This document shows positions 30,077 through 38,388 of a stretch of 64,000 bases of DNA, in pieces; the stretch's first letter is position 1; each line of letters opens with the position of its first letter. Below the pieces are notes generated by a model. That model was not told the origin of the DNA, made no database searches, and was given only the letters and a program-made list of their open reading frames with translations. This stretch comes from Leclercia sp. LSNIH1. Lineage in GTDB: Bacteria > Pseudomonadota > Gammaproteobacteria > Enterobacterales > Enterobacteriaceae. The DNA lies in the NCBI RefSeq assembly GCF_002902985.1, contig NZ_CP026167.1, positions 3,472,001 to 3,536,000 of the forward strand. The letters are read 5' to 3'. The translations under genes were made by a program, and so were the position numbers.

Positions 30077-31278
30077 TGCTCTTCTCCTTTACGCTCAATC
30101 ACTAAGAGTGAAACATCATCGGCCATCGTTGGCTGCTCCTGGTTTTCCCCGCTGCGCCAGTGAATAAGGTGCCGGGCAAACTGCGCCAGGAGATCGTTCA
30201 GTCCGAGGGCGGCCCCGTGCCGCAGCGCCTCCTGCAGCCGCTGCGGGCCAAACTGTTCCCCGGCGAGGTTTTCACATTCGGTAATGCCGTCGCTGAACAG
30301 GCAGAGCCGCTCGCCAGCCGCCAGCGTGAAGTCGACATCCGTCCAGCTGAGATCCGGCATCAGTCCCACCGGTGCTCCGCCGCTGCCAACGGCTCTGACC
30401 TCACCGTCCGGGCTGACGATAAAGGGGGTCGGGTGACCGGCCTGGCACAGTTTCCCCTCGCCGGTGTCAAGATCGATGACGCCGTAAATCATGGTGAAAT
30501 AGCTGACTATCTCTACCTCATCGCTGCAAAAACGGCCGTTGAGGATGCGCACCACCTCGGCGGGGGACGCCACCTCGTCGTCGGCAGTAAAGAGAAAGCG
30601 CTCTACCGCCCTGCCGTGCAAAAACTGGCGGGCCACCGCAAGGGACATCATTGCCGCCCCCACGCCGTGGCCGGAGACGTCCACGCAGTAAAAGCCCAGA
30701 TGGTTATCCAGCGGGAAGACGTTAAAGATATCCCCGGAAACCCAGGCCGAGGGCAGAAAGAGCCAGTCGGAAAAGTAGTCCCGGTAGCGCTGCTGGTGCG
30801 CGGGCAGCACCGACTGCTGGATACGCGCCGCCACCTCGAGATCTTGTTCAATCTGGCGTAGGGCCTCACTAAGGCGGGCGTTGCGGGCGGCGAGGGTCGC
30901 CTCCAGGGAGAGAATACGCGCCCCCGCATGCAGCCGCGCCCGCAGTTCGCTCTGCTCGACAGGCTTGCTGAGAAAGTCATCCGCGCCGGCGTCAAAACCC
31001 AGCGTCAGATCGTCTGGATTTTCACGGGCGGTAAGCAGAATGACATAGATATAGTGACCAATCTGGCGGCTGCGGATCTCCCGGCACAGCGTCAGGCCGT
31101 CCATCTCCGGCATTTCCCAGTCGCTGATGACCAGGCTGACCGGCTGGCTTTCGAGGATCTGCAGCGCGGCGAGGCCGTTTTCCGCCTCGCTGACCTTATA
31201 GCCCCACTGCGCCAGCATCCCGCTCAACAGCCGCCGATAGAGCCGTGAATCTTCCACAATCAGTACATGCTGCGTCAC
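30073..31278 (-). CDS. Response regulator with PP2C (SpoIIE/RsbU-like) phosphatase
   Basis: 401 residues. The REC domain is at residues 1-125, with phospho-acceptor Asp53 (VISDWEMPEMDG), the Glu-Asp pair at 9-10 and Lys in FLSKP. A helical linker (LEATLAARNARLSEALRQIEQDL) leads to a PP2C/SpoIIE domain with metal Asp residues in VSGDIFNVF, DVSGHGVGAAMM and MADDVSLLV. Phosphorylation of REC should switch the phosphatase, which would strip the STAS protein. Architecture as in HsbR of Pseudomonas and SypE-type biofilm regulators. The hybrid kinase at 40201 is a natural candidate phosphate donor. Confidence 0.92.
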   Translation of the reverse strand: MTQHVLIVEDSRLYRRLLSGMLAQWGYKVSEAENGLAALQILESQPVSLVISDWEMPEMDGLTLCREIRSRQIGHYIYVILLTARENPDDLTLGFDAGADDFLSKPVEQSELRARLHAGARILSLEATLAARNARLSEALRQIEQDLEVAARIQQSVLPAHQQRYRDYFSDWLFLPSAWVSGDIFNVFPLDNHLGFYCVDVSGHGVGAAMMSLAVARQFLHGRAVERFLFTADDEVASPAEVVRILNGRFCSDEVEIVSYFTMIYGVIDLDTGEGKLCQAGHPTPFIVSPDGEVRAVGSGGAPVGLMPDLSWTDVDFTLAAGERLCLFSDGITECENLAGEQFGPQRLQEALRHGAALGLNDLLAQFARHLIHWRSGENQEQPTMADDVSLLVIERKGEEQ

Positions 31279-31289
31279 TCTCTCGCCCC

Positions 31290-32189
31290 CTAAAGCGGTA
31301 AGAACCAGATAAGGCTAACCGTTCCTTCACGAAACTTTCCGTTGCCGCTCTGGTGGCCGGGATAACGGGTGCCGGAATAGTTGGCATACTGAACGGAGAA
31401 TGAGCCTGGCGTATAGCCCGCATAGCCGAAGCTGTAGCTGTAATCGCCGTTCCAGGGCTGCTGCTGGCTGCTGTCCGGGAACCAGAACGCCGTGGCGCGC
31501 ACAAAGAAATGTTGTTTGAAGGTGTAACCGCATCCGCCCAGCATCACGTTTTTGTTTTTGCGGATATCGTTGCTCTCCAGATCGTAGTAGCGCGGCACCC
31601 AGCTGTAGCCCACCTGGCAGATAATGGCGTCTCCTTTGTTGATCAACAGCGTATTCTCCACCGGTTTCGGCAGCGAGAATTTGTAGGCCAGGGTTACCGC
31701 CCCTTGCTCGAAGTAAGTGTGACGACCGCTGCCCGAGGTCCAGAAGCGGTTATCCCCGTAGTTGCTGTACACCAGGCTAAGGGTATTCGCGTGCCAGTCG
31801 TCGTAGCCAAAGCTGTAGCGGAAGTCAGCGGTGTAGCGGCTGGTGTCGGTGACCGGTAGACGCGACGTGACGTTGGCAAACCAGTAGCTGTAGGGGGAAT
31901 ATTGCAGGCTCAGGTTCAGCGTCTGGTTATATTTTCGCTTCTGCTCAGCGCTGTCTGAGCTGTTGGGGATAGTCATCCACTGCTCTTTCAGGCCCGAGCT
32001 AAAGCTCAGCGCGCCGGAAAAAACATCCTCATTGCCAGAGAAAAGCCGCCCCCAGCGGCTGGTAAATACCCCCGCCTGCACCGGCTCGCCGTTGTTGTCG
32101 CGCAGTGTCCCGGCATCCTCCTTCGGCGCCGCCTCTGCGCCGGTGGCAATGCACAAGAGTGCGCAGGCCAGCAAATATCTCTCCCGCAT
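31290..32189 (-). CDS. Secreted outer-membrane beta-barrel protein
   Basis: 299 residues. A Sec signal peptide (about residues 1-20, ending GAEA-AP) is followed by many alternating aromatic/polar strands typical of an outer-membrane barrel: YSSPYSYWFANVT-like, RYSFGYDDWHANTLSLVYSNY and YSFGYAGYTPGSFSVQYANYSG. It has Gly- and Tyr-rich strands that resemble the YaiO-type barrel group. Two Cys may form a disulfide. It could be the export channel or surface anchor of the polymer made by the divergent operon. Start 32189 is chosen by its GGAAGGGGAG site and signal peptide; the frame is open 87 bp further. Confidence 0.8.
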   Translation of the reverse strand: MRERYLLACALLCIATGAEAAPKEDAGTLRDNNGEPVQAGVFTSRWGRLFSGNEDVFSGALSFSSGLKEQWMTIPNSSDSAEQKRKYNQTLNLSLQYSPYSYWFANVTSRLPVTDTSRYTADFRYSFGYDDWHANTLSLVYSNYGDNRFWTSGSGRHTYFEQGAVTLAYKFSLPKPVENTLLINKGDAIICQVGYSWVPRYYDLESNDIRKNKNVMLGGCGYTFKQHFFVRATAFWFPDSSQQQPWNGDYSYSFGYAGYTPGSFSVQYANYSGTRYPGHQSGNGKFREGTVSLIWFLPL

Positions 32190-32199
32190 CTCCCCTTCC

Positions 32200-33417
32200 T
32201 TAGTTAGGTATCCAGCGTGCGGCGACGTTATATTTCGCCAGTAGCCACAGCACACCAAGCGCCGCTGCATGTACAACGGTGTTCACTATCCACTCCTGAC
32301 GCCACAGATCGAAGGTCACAAACTGGCTTACCGCGAGCACGACGTAGACGTGCAAAATAAAGGTATAAAGCGAGCGCTGGCCGAGCGGGATAAGAAACCA
32401 GCCCGCCAGCCGGTGAAGAGGTTGCCAGCACCAGGTCAGGAGGAGATAGACCGTTACCATCAGGCAGATATCGTTCAGCACCCTCACCGGGCCCAGACCG
32501 TTTTTTGCCGCCCAGGTATGGTAAAAAGCGTTAAAGTCCGCCGCGGGGAGGGTATGCATCAGGAGCGCGGGCGGCATAAAGGGGTTGGTATGATTCTGGG
32601 CGACAAAGCCGAGGACCAGCGCAACCACCACCAGCGCCGCGACCACCACTTTGCCGGCGGGAGTGCGAGCGAAAGAGAGCAACTCCTCTTTATACCAGCC
32701 GCAACTCATCCCCAGCACAAAAATAAACTGCCACGCCAGCAGCGGAAAGGCGAACTCAAACTGCGACGGGGTTATCCGTACCGGCCAGCGCTGCCAGCAG
32801 CAGTAAACCAGCAGCGAAAGGCCCAGTAGCCAGTACACCTTATCCCTTTGCAACATACCTAAAAACAGGGGGCTTAACAGCAGGAGAAAGATATAGAGCC
32901 CTAAAATTTGCGTCTGGTGAGGGCCAATTTGCAGATAGAGAACAATGTTAAACCAGGTCTCTTTTATCTGCGGCGTCACCGGATAAAGGGACCAGGTAGT
33001 GCCCGAAAAACGGTCGGTAAAATGGATCACTTCAAAAACGTTTATAAAAGGCAAATACCCCAGCAACAGAAAAGATAAAATGATAATAATATTTACCCGA
33101 TATATTTTCCACGCTCTGAGGTAAAGCCCCCAGGAAATAGTGAGCAAGACAGCTTTTTGTAATCTGGCACGATTTAACATCCCCAGCATAAATCCGGAAA
33201 GAATGACAAATCCTTCCGCACCGGTCGTCAGACCAAAACGCTCCCAGGTAAATATATTAAATATCGACATCACTTCTGTATGCGCCACCACCATCATTAC
33301 CAGCGCAATTCCGCGCATAAAATCAATACGCAGATCGCGATTCCCGGCAAGAGAATAACGCCATGCCCTTGATTTTATGTTTTTTTCTTGCGGTATTGCA
33401 GGCGCAATCTGGCTCAT
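32200..33417 (-). CDS. OpgC-like membrane acyltransferase
   Basis: 405 residues with about ten predicted membrane helices. It has the acyltransferase-3/OpgC features LRIDFMRGIALVMMVVAHTE and FGLTTGAEGFVILSGFMLGML near the N-terminus. OpgC of E. coli transfers succinyl groups to osmoregulated periplasmic glucans. By family and by position as first gene of the leftward operon, facing the glycosyltransferase operon, it probably adds an acyl substituent to the polymer made there. It is not opgC itself: no opgGH genes are near. The next gene starts 10 bp downstream. Confidence 0.85.
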   Translation of the reverse strand: MSQIAPAIPQEKNIKSRAWRYSLAGNRDLRIDFMRGIALVMMVVAHTEVMSIFNIFTWERFGLTTGAEGFVILSGFMLGMLNRARLQKAVLLTISWGLYLRAWKIYRVNIIIILSFLLLGYLPFINVFEVIHFTDRFSGTTWSLYPVTPQIKETWFNIVLYLQIGPHQTQILGLYIFLLLLSPLFLGMLQRDKVYWLLGLSLLVYCCWQRWPVRITPSQFEFAFPLLAWQFIFVLGMSCGWYKEELLSFARTPAGKVVVAALVVVALVLGFVAQNHTNPFMPPALLMHTLPAADFNAFYHTWAAKNGLGPVRVLNDICLMVTVYLLLTWCWQPLHRLAGWFLIPLGQRSLYTFILHVYVVLAVSQFVTFDLWRQEWIVNTVVHAAALGVLWLLAKYNVAARWIPN

Positions 33418-33701
33418 AGGGAGTCCTGTTAATGATCCTGAAAAAGCATCGTGCTAATAATTTAGATAGCGTAAATGTCTTCATCTGGCAATTATTGCGG
33501 TACACAGGGAAAAACCTTATTAATAATTAACTTTTATTTAAGCACCCCTAAACTGTTGCAATTTAACCTGCTGGAATATTTTTATCCGCGTTCTACACTT
33601 ACCTTAAATTATGTTTTTGTGAGCGTTATTTCCGTGGCGTTCTCCCTGTCGGTAACAGGCTTTTAATTTATTGTCATCGTGGAATCAGGATATCCTTCGC
33701 T
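33418..33701. promoter_or_regulatory. Divergent control region of the polysaccharide locus
   Basis: 284 bp without a credible gene, AT-rich, between the OpgC-like and GT2 genes. A CTACACTT box (33593-33600) is the classic RpoS-type -10 element, oriented toward the GT2 gene about 100 bp away. No clear -35 box, which suits RpoS. A 63-codon frame at 33475 has no ribosome site and is not called. Confidence 0.5.
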
Positions 33702-35516
33702 ATGGATTTTTATTTTTCCCGTTTTGAACATCGTCGTCCGCCTGAACCGCTTAAAACGCCGCGCTGGGTCATGATGACCTGGCAGGTATTAGCGGTGGCC
33801 GCACTTATTCTTGGCGCCAACTATATTTACTGGCGCTGGACGGCCTCATTAAATACCGACGCGCTCTGGTACGCCATTCCGCTGGTGCTGGCGGAAACCC
33901 TGGCCTGGATCGGCACGGTGCTGTTCACCATTAACTTGTGGAAGGAAGAGGATCCGCCGCAAACGCCCCCGCCGTCTGAGATCAACGACTGCCTGCGGCC
34001 GGAAGATGCCGAGGAGACCAGGCCGATAAAGGTCGATCTCATTATCGCCACCTACTACGAAGATGTGGAGCTGGTGCGGCTCTCCATCCGCGACGCCATG
34101 AAAATGGCCTACCCTGTCCCGCTGGATTACAAGGTACATGTGCTGGATGATGGCCGGCGTCCGGAGATGAAAGCCGTATGCGAAGAGGAAGGCGCTAACT
34201 ACATTACCCGCCAGACCAATATCGGCTTTAAGGCGGGCAACCTGCGTAACGGACTTGAGCAGACCGACGGCGATTTCCTGATCATCTGCGATGCCGATAC
34301 CCGCGTTTTCCCCACGCTGCTCAGCCATACGCTGGGTTATTTCCGCGATCCGGACGTCGCCTGGGTGCAGACGCCCCAGTGGTTCTTTGACCTGCCGGAA
34401 GGGGAGAATCTGGCGGACTGGCTCGGGCGCAGGGCGGGTAAAGCGGGATACAGCCTGGGCTGGCTCGCCCAGAAATTTATCGGCCCGGTGACCCTTGGCC
34501 GGGATCCCTTTTTCAACGATCCGCGCATGTTCTACGACGTGATTTTACGCCGCCGCAACTGGGCTAATGCCGCCTTCTGCTGCGGCGCGGCCTCGGTGCA
34601 TCGACGCGAGGCGGTGATGCAGGCGGCGCTGCGCAGCTACGTCTGGACCGTCGAAGAGGAGATCGACCGCCATACCCGGGACATACGCGATCCGGCGATG
34701 CGCGAAACCCTGCAGGAGGCCATGCGTCCCCATGTAGCCTTCGATACGGAGCTGACCCCATATAAATTCCACGTTTCCGAGGATATTTACACCTCTATCC
34801 TGCTGCACGGCGATGCCGCGCGCCGCTGGCGCTCGGTCATGCACCCGCGCATTGAATCCAAGATGCTCTCCCCGCAGGATATGCTGACCTGGATGATCCA
34901 GCGTTTTAAATATGCCGCCGGCTCGCTGGATATTCTGTTTCACGACAATATCTTCAGCCGCCGCCGCTTTAAGCTCTCCCTGCCGCAAACGCTGATGTAT
35001 GCCACCACCTTCTGGTCCTACATGGCCTGCGTATGGAATACCATTTTCCTGATCTCGCCGATTATCTATCTCTTTACCGGTATTCCCCCGGTATCGGCCT
35101 GGTCTGAGCCCTTTTATCTCCACTTTTTGCCCTTTTTCATCGTCTCCGAGCTGGCGTTTATGTTCGGCACCTGGGGCATATCAGCCTGGGATGGCAGGGC
35201 ATCGTATCTCTCGTTTTTCTCCATGAATCTGCGGGCGCTCGATACGGTGCTGCGCGGCGAGCAGATAAAATTTCACGTCACCCCCAAAGAGCGGCAGACA
35301 GGGCGTTTTCTCTACCTGGTGAAGCCGCAGATCGCTATCGTCGTGCTCACCCTGGCGGGCCTCATCTGGGGCGGAATACAGGTAGCCCGTGGCCAGGTTG
35401 ACGACCCTTCCGGCTACGTCATCAATATTTTCTGGGGTGCGGTGAATATTGCCGCCATGCTGCCGCTGATTCTGGCCGCCGTCTGGACCCCGGCCGAAGA
35501 GGAGGCGAGCCAATGA
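33702..35516 (+). CDS. BcsA-like family 2 processive glycosyltransferase, no PilZ domain
   Basis: 604 residues. Two N-terminal membrane helices (about residues 26-46 and 55-77) precede a cytosolic GT2 domain. Catalytic signatures are DDGRR (Asp149-150), DADTRVF (197-199), VSED (TED equivalent, 359-361) and QRFKY (400-404) in place of the usual Q(Q/R)xRW. Four or more membrane helices follow (about 430-590). There is no C-terminal PilZ domain, unlike E. coli BcsA of about 870 residues, so direct c-di-GMP activation is not expected. No bcsB, bcsC or bcsZ nearby. It probably polymerises a nucleotide sugar across the inner membrane. The next gene overlaps by 4 bp. Confidence 0.9.
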   Translation: MDFYFSRFEHRRPPEPLKTPRWVMMTWQVLAVAALILGANYIYWRWTASLNTDALWYAIPLVLAETLAWIGTVLFTINLWKEEDPPQTPPPSEINDCLRPEDAEETRPIKVDLIIATYYEDVELVRLSIRDAMKMAYPVPLDYKVHVLDDGRRPEMKAVCEEEGANYITRQTNIGFKAGNLRNGLEQTDGDFLIICDADTRVFPTLLSHTLGYFRDPDVAWVQTPQWFFDLPEGENLADWLGRRAGKAGYSLGWLAQKFIGPVTLGRDPFFNDPRMFYDVILRRRNWANAAFCCGAASVHRREAVMQAALRSYVWTVEEEIDRHTRDIRDPAMRETLQEAMRPHVAFDTELTPYKFHVSEDIYTSILLHGDAARRWRSVMHPRIESKMLSPQDMLTWMIQRFKYAAGSLDILFHDNIFSRRRFKLSLPQTLMYATTFWSYMACVWNTIFLISPIIYLFTGIPPVSAWSEPFYLHFLPFFIVSELAFMFGTWGISAWDGRASYLSFFSMNLRALDTVLRGEQIKFHVTPKERQTGRFLYLVKPQIAIVVLTLAGLIWGGIQVARGQVDDPSGYVINIFWGAVNIAAMLPLILAAVWTPAEEEASQ

Positions 35517-36844
35517 GAAAACGCGATGCGCTGCTGTCGGCCCGCAGCTACCTCACTATTCTGATCGGTTTCCTGCTGGGCTTCGCCATCGTCGTCTGGG
35601 TGGAGAAACAGATGCCTTCGCGCGTGGAGAGCAGCGCGGGCATGACCCTGAGTAAAGATTTCCCACCCCTGCCCGCCACGCGTGAACTCACCTTCGATGA
35701 GGCGATCTGGGCCCGGGTAGCCTGGCAATATTATGTCAACAATACCCAGCCGAACGGCCTGGCCAACGCCCACGATGGCGAGCCCTGGTTCAGCCTGTGG
35801 AGCATCGGCAGCTATCTTTTTGCCGTGGCGGCGGCAAAACAGCTCAATATCCTGACCACCGGCGAGTTTGATGAACGCATCACCGCGGCGCTGTTTACGC
35901 TGGGGCAGCTCCCGCTAAATCCCGAAGGGCTACCCGCCGCTTATTATCATGCGGACACGCTGCAAATGCTGGGCAAGCCAGACTCTTCCGCTATCGGCAT
36001 GGGCCGCCTGCTCAATGCCCTGCAAACCCTGCTGTGGCGCTATCCCCAGCACGCCGCCGCCGTGCGCGACCTCTTTAACCAGTGGAAGGTCGGAGCCCTG
36101 ATCGCCAGTAATCCCGCGACCCAGGCCGCAGCGCCGCTCCACCACTGGGCACTGGCGGCGGACGAGCCCAGAAACAGCTTCGGTTATCGTCTGTATGCCA
36201 GCCATACGCTTCGGCTGATCGACAGCGCGGCGGGGCTGGCGGTGACCAACCCGCCGGAGGGGCAGCAGATGATCGATATCGACGGCATTATGGTGCCCGA
36301 CGAGGGGCTACGTACCCCCTGGGGCCGACAGCCATCGCTTATCAGCCTCCCCTACCTGTTAACCGGCCTTGAGCTGGGCTTCGACGCCCAGAGCGCGGAG
36401 ATCGCCTGGCGCATTATGCAGATCCAGCAGCGCCGTCACGGGCTGCGCGTGAGCAAGCCGCCCATCAGCACCGACTACGCTGAGCCCGCGCCGGACTACG
36501 TAAACGATCTGCCCGATCGCCAGCCGCTGCAAACCAGCGCCCTGCGCGATGCCACCCCGGAACAGACCGCGATCACCTCCACCCGCTCCGCCTTCGCCTG
36601 GTACGCTCTGTTCCGCAACGGCTGGAGCGAAGCGCTGCGCCAGCAGGTTCAGACGCTGCAGGTGCCCGGCAAGGGGTGGCAGCGCGGACTTAACCTGAAC
36701 AGCAGCGTGAATGACGTGATTGACGCTGATACCAACGCCATCGTGCTCGAAAGCCTGGCCTATATTGCCCACGGCCAGATGCTCTGTCTGGCCTGTCTGA
36801 GCCTGACGACTTCCCCTACTTCTTCAGCAGGAGCTACGCCATGA
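35513..36844 (+). CDS. DUF3131-family envelope protein 1, N-terminally anchored
   Basis: 443 residues. One N-terminal membrane anchor (about residues 13-32, SYLTILIGFLLGFAIVVWV), the rest periplasmic. The family motif is AWQYYVNNTQPNGLANA. It is paralogous to the two following proteins, but the central block differs and it is the most divergent of the three. An unusual tail (LCLACLSLTTSPTSSAGATP) follows the last helix. DUF3131 function is not known to me; helical-repeat content suggests an alpha/alpha barrel like many glycan-acting proteins (inference). Starts within the GT2 stop (ATGA). Confidence 0.8.
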   Translation: MRKRDALLSARSYLTILIGFLLGFAIVVWVEKQMPSRVESSAGMTLSKDFPPLPATRELTFDEAIWARVAWQYYVNNTQPNGLANAHDGEPWFSLWSIGSYLFAVAAAKQLNILTTGEFDERITAALFTLGQLPLNPEGLPAAYYHADTLQMLGKPDSSAIGMGRLLNALQTLLWRYPQHAAAVRDLFNQWKVGALIASNPATQAAAPLHHWALAADEPRNSFGYRLYASHTLRLIDSAAGLAVTNPPEGQQMIDIDGIMVPDEGLRTPWGRQPSLISLPYLLTGLELGFDAQSAEIAWRIMQIQQRRHGLRVSKPPISTDYAEPAPDYVNDLPDRQPLQTSALRDATPEQTAITSTRSAFAWYALFRNGWSEALRQQVQTLQVPGKGWQRGLNLNSSVNDVIDADTNAIVLESLAYIAHGQMLCLACLSLTTSPTSSAGATP

Positions 36845-38388
36845 AGCTGAAATTTCTCCTCTTTTTTCCTCTTCTGGCCGGGCTTATGGCGTGCTGGCTC
36901 ACGCTTTCCGCTGCACAGGCCGCCAGCGGGCTGCCGGCCTCGGAGTACGAACCGCGCAGCGGCGAGCTAACTCCCAGGGAGATGGCTATCGCCAAAAACG
37001 CCTGGCAATATTTTGTCGCCAACTTCCAGCCCACCACCGGGCTGGTCAATGCGGTAAATAAATACCCCTCCACCACTATGTGGGACAGCGCCTCCTATAT
37101 GGCCGCCATGACGGCGGCGCGGGAGCTGGGGATCATTGATAAAGCCGAGTTTGACCGCCGGATGCTGAAATTGCTCGCCACCCTGAACAAGCTGGATCTT
37201 TTCCGCAACGAGCTGCCCAACAAGGCCTACAACACCATTACCGGCCAGAAGGTGAACTACCAGAATAAACCGGGGGAGATTGGCTTCTCGGCGCTGGATA
37301 TCGGCAGGATGCTGATCTGGCTAAAAGTGATCAAAGAGCGTTACCCGGAGTATGCCAACAGCATCGATAACGTGGTGCTGGGGTGGGACTTCAGCCACGT
37401 TATCGATCCTTGCGGCATGATGTACGGCGCCTACCTGGAGAACGGCCAGCCGAAATATGTGCAGGAAGGACGGCTGGGCTATGAAGAGTATGGCGCGGCA
37501 GGTTTCCAGCTCTGGGGGTTTAGCACCTGTCAGGCCAGCCGCCCGCAGCCTTACGAGCTGGCGGAGATCTACTGCGTGCTGGTGCCCTACGACTCGCGCG
37601 ATCCGCGTCAAACCAGCCAGCATAACTACGTGGTGACCGAATCCTACGTGCTGTACGGCATGGAGTTTGGGTATGACAATCCGCTGGACCGGAATAACAG
37701 CCCGCGCGACTACTCCCATCCGTGGATGAAAAACTTTGCCGACCGGGTCTATCAGGCTCAGGAGAACCGCTACGCGATTACCGGGATACTGTCCGCCCGC
37801 TCCGAGCACCAGCTGGATAAGTCGCCCTACTTTGTGTATGACACCGTCTTTAGCGACGGCTTTAACTGGAACACCATCACCGACAAAGGCCAGTATGTCC
37901 CCAACACCGCCGCCGTATCCCTGAAGGCGGCGCTGGGGATGTGGGTACTCTGGAACTCGCCCTACACCGACCGCCTGCTGGACACCATTGAAAACGCCAA
38001 CGAAGAGGGCAAAGGCTACTACGAGGGGCTTTACGAAAACGGCGACGGCCCGATTAAAGAGTTCACCGCCAATAACAACGGCATCATGCTGGAGGCGCTG
38101 CTGTTCAAGAAAGAGGGCAAGCTGCTGCGGTTTAATACCGACAACCCGAAAAACCGCGATTTCGCCCCTTCGCTCTGGGACAAAAAGCTGGTGGATCTTT
38201 TCGAGCCCAATAATACCCCGCGCAACCGCCCCTTCCTGAGCAGCACCCCGGCGGTTAAGAGCTGGTGTGAACAGACCGGGACCACCCAGCGCACGAAACC
38301 CGCCTGCCAGGCCTGCCAGTGCGCCGCCTGTAGTGCAGACGAGCCTGTCAAACTGCCGCCGGTGACCGCGCAATGCTTAAAACCGTAG
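36841..38388 (+). CDS. DUF3131-family envelope protein 2, secreted, cysteine-rich tail
   Basis: 515 residues. A cleavable Sec signal peptide (MKLKFLLFFPLLAGLMACW...ASA, about 27 residues; an internal Cys at 18 might make it a lipoprotein but the context is weak). The DUF3131 motif is AKNAWQYFVANFQPTTGLVNA, followed by TTMWDSASYMAAM. It ends in a Cys cluster (WCEQ...ACQACQCAACSAD...QC) not seen in the paralogues, which could bind metal or form disulfides. It overlaps gene 1 by 4 bp and gene 3 by 16 bp. Function unknown; a scaffold, hydrolase or polymer-binding role would fit. Confidence 0.82.
   Translation: MKLKFLLFFPLLAGLMACWLTLSAAQAASGLPASEYEPRSGELTPREMAIAKNAWQYFVANFQPTTGLVNAVNKYPSTTMWDSASYMAAMTAARELGIIDKAEFDRRMLKLLATLNKLDLFRNELPNKAYNTITGQKVNYQNKPGEIGFSALDIGRMLIWLKVIKERYPEYANSIDNVVLGWDFSHVIDPCGMMYGAYLENGQPKYVQEGRLGYEEYGAAGFQLWGFSTCQASRPQPYELAEIYCVLVPYDSRDPRQTSQHNYVVTESYVLYGMEFGYDNPLDRNNSPRDYSHPWMKNFADRVYQAQENRYAITGILSARSEHQLDKSPYFVYDTVFSDGFNWNTITDKGQYVPNTAAVSLKAALGMWVLWNSPYTDRLLDTIENANEEGKGYYEGLYENGDGPIKEFTANNNGIMLEALLFKKEGKLLRFNTDNPKNRDFAPSLWDKKLVDLFEPNNTPRNRPFLSSTPAVKSWCEQTGTTQRTKPACQACQCAACSADEPVKLPPVTAQCLKP

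Noticed and set aside
33475..33666. 63-codon frame in the divergent control region
   Set aside because: No ribosome site, crosses the likely promoter and has no similarity that I recognise.
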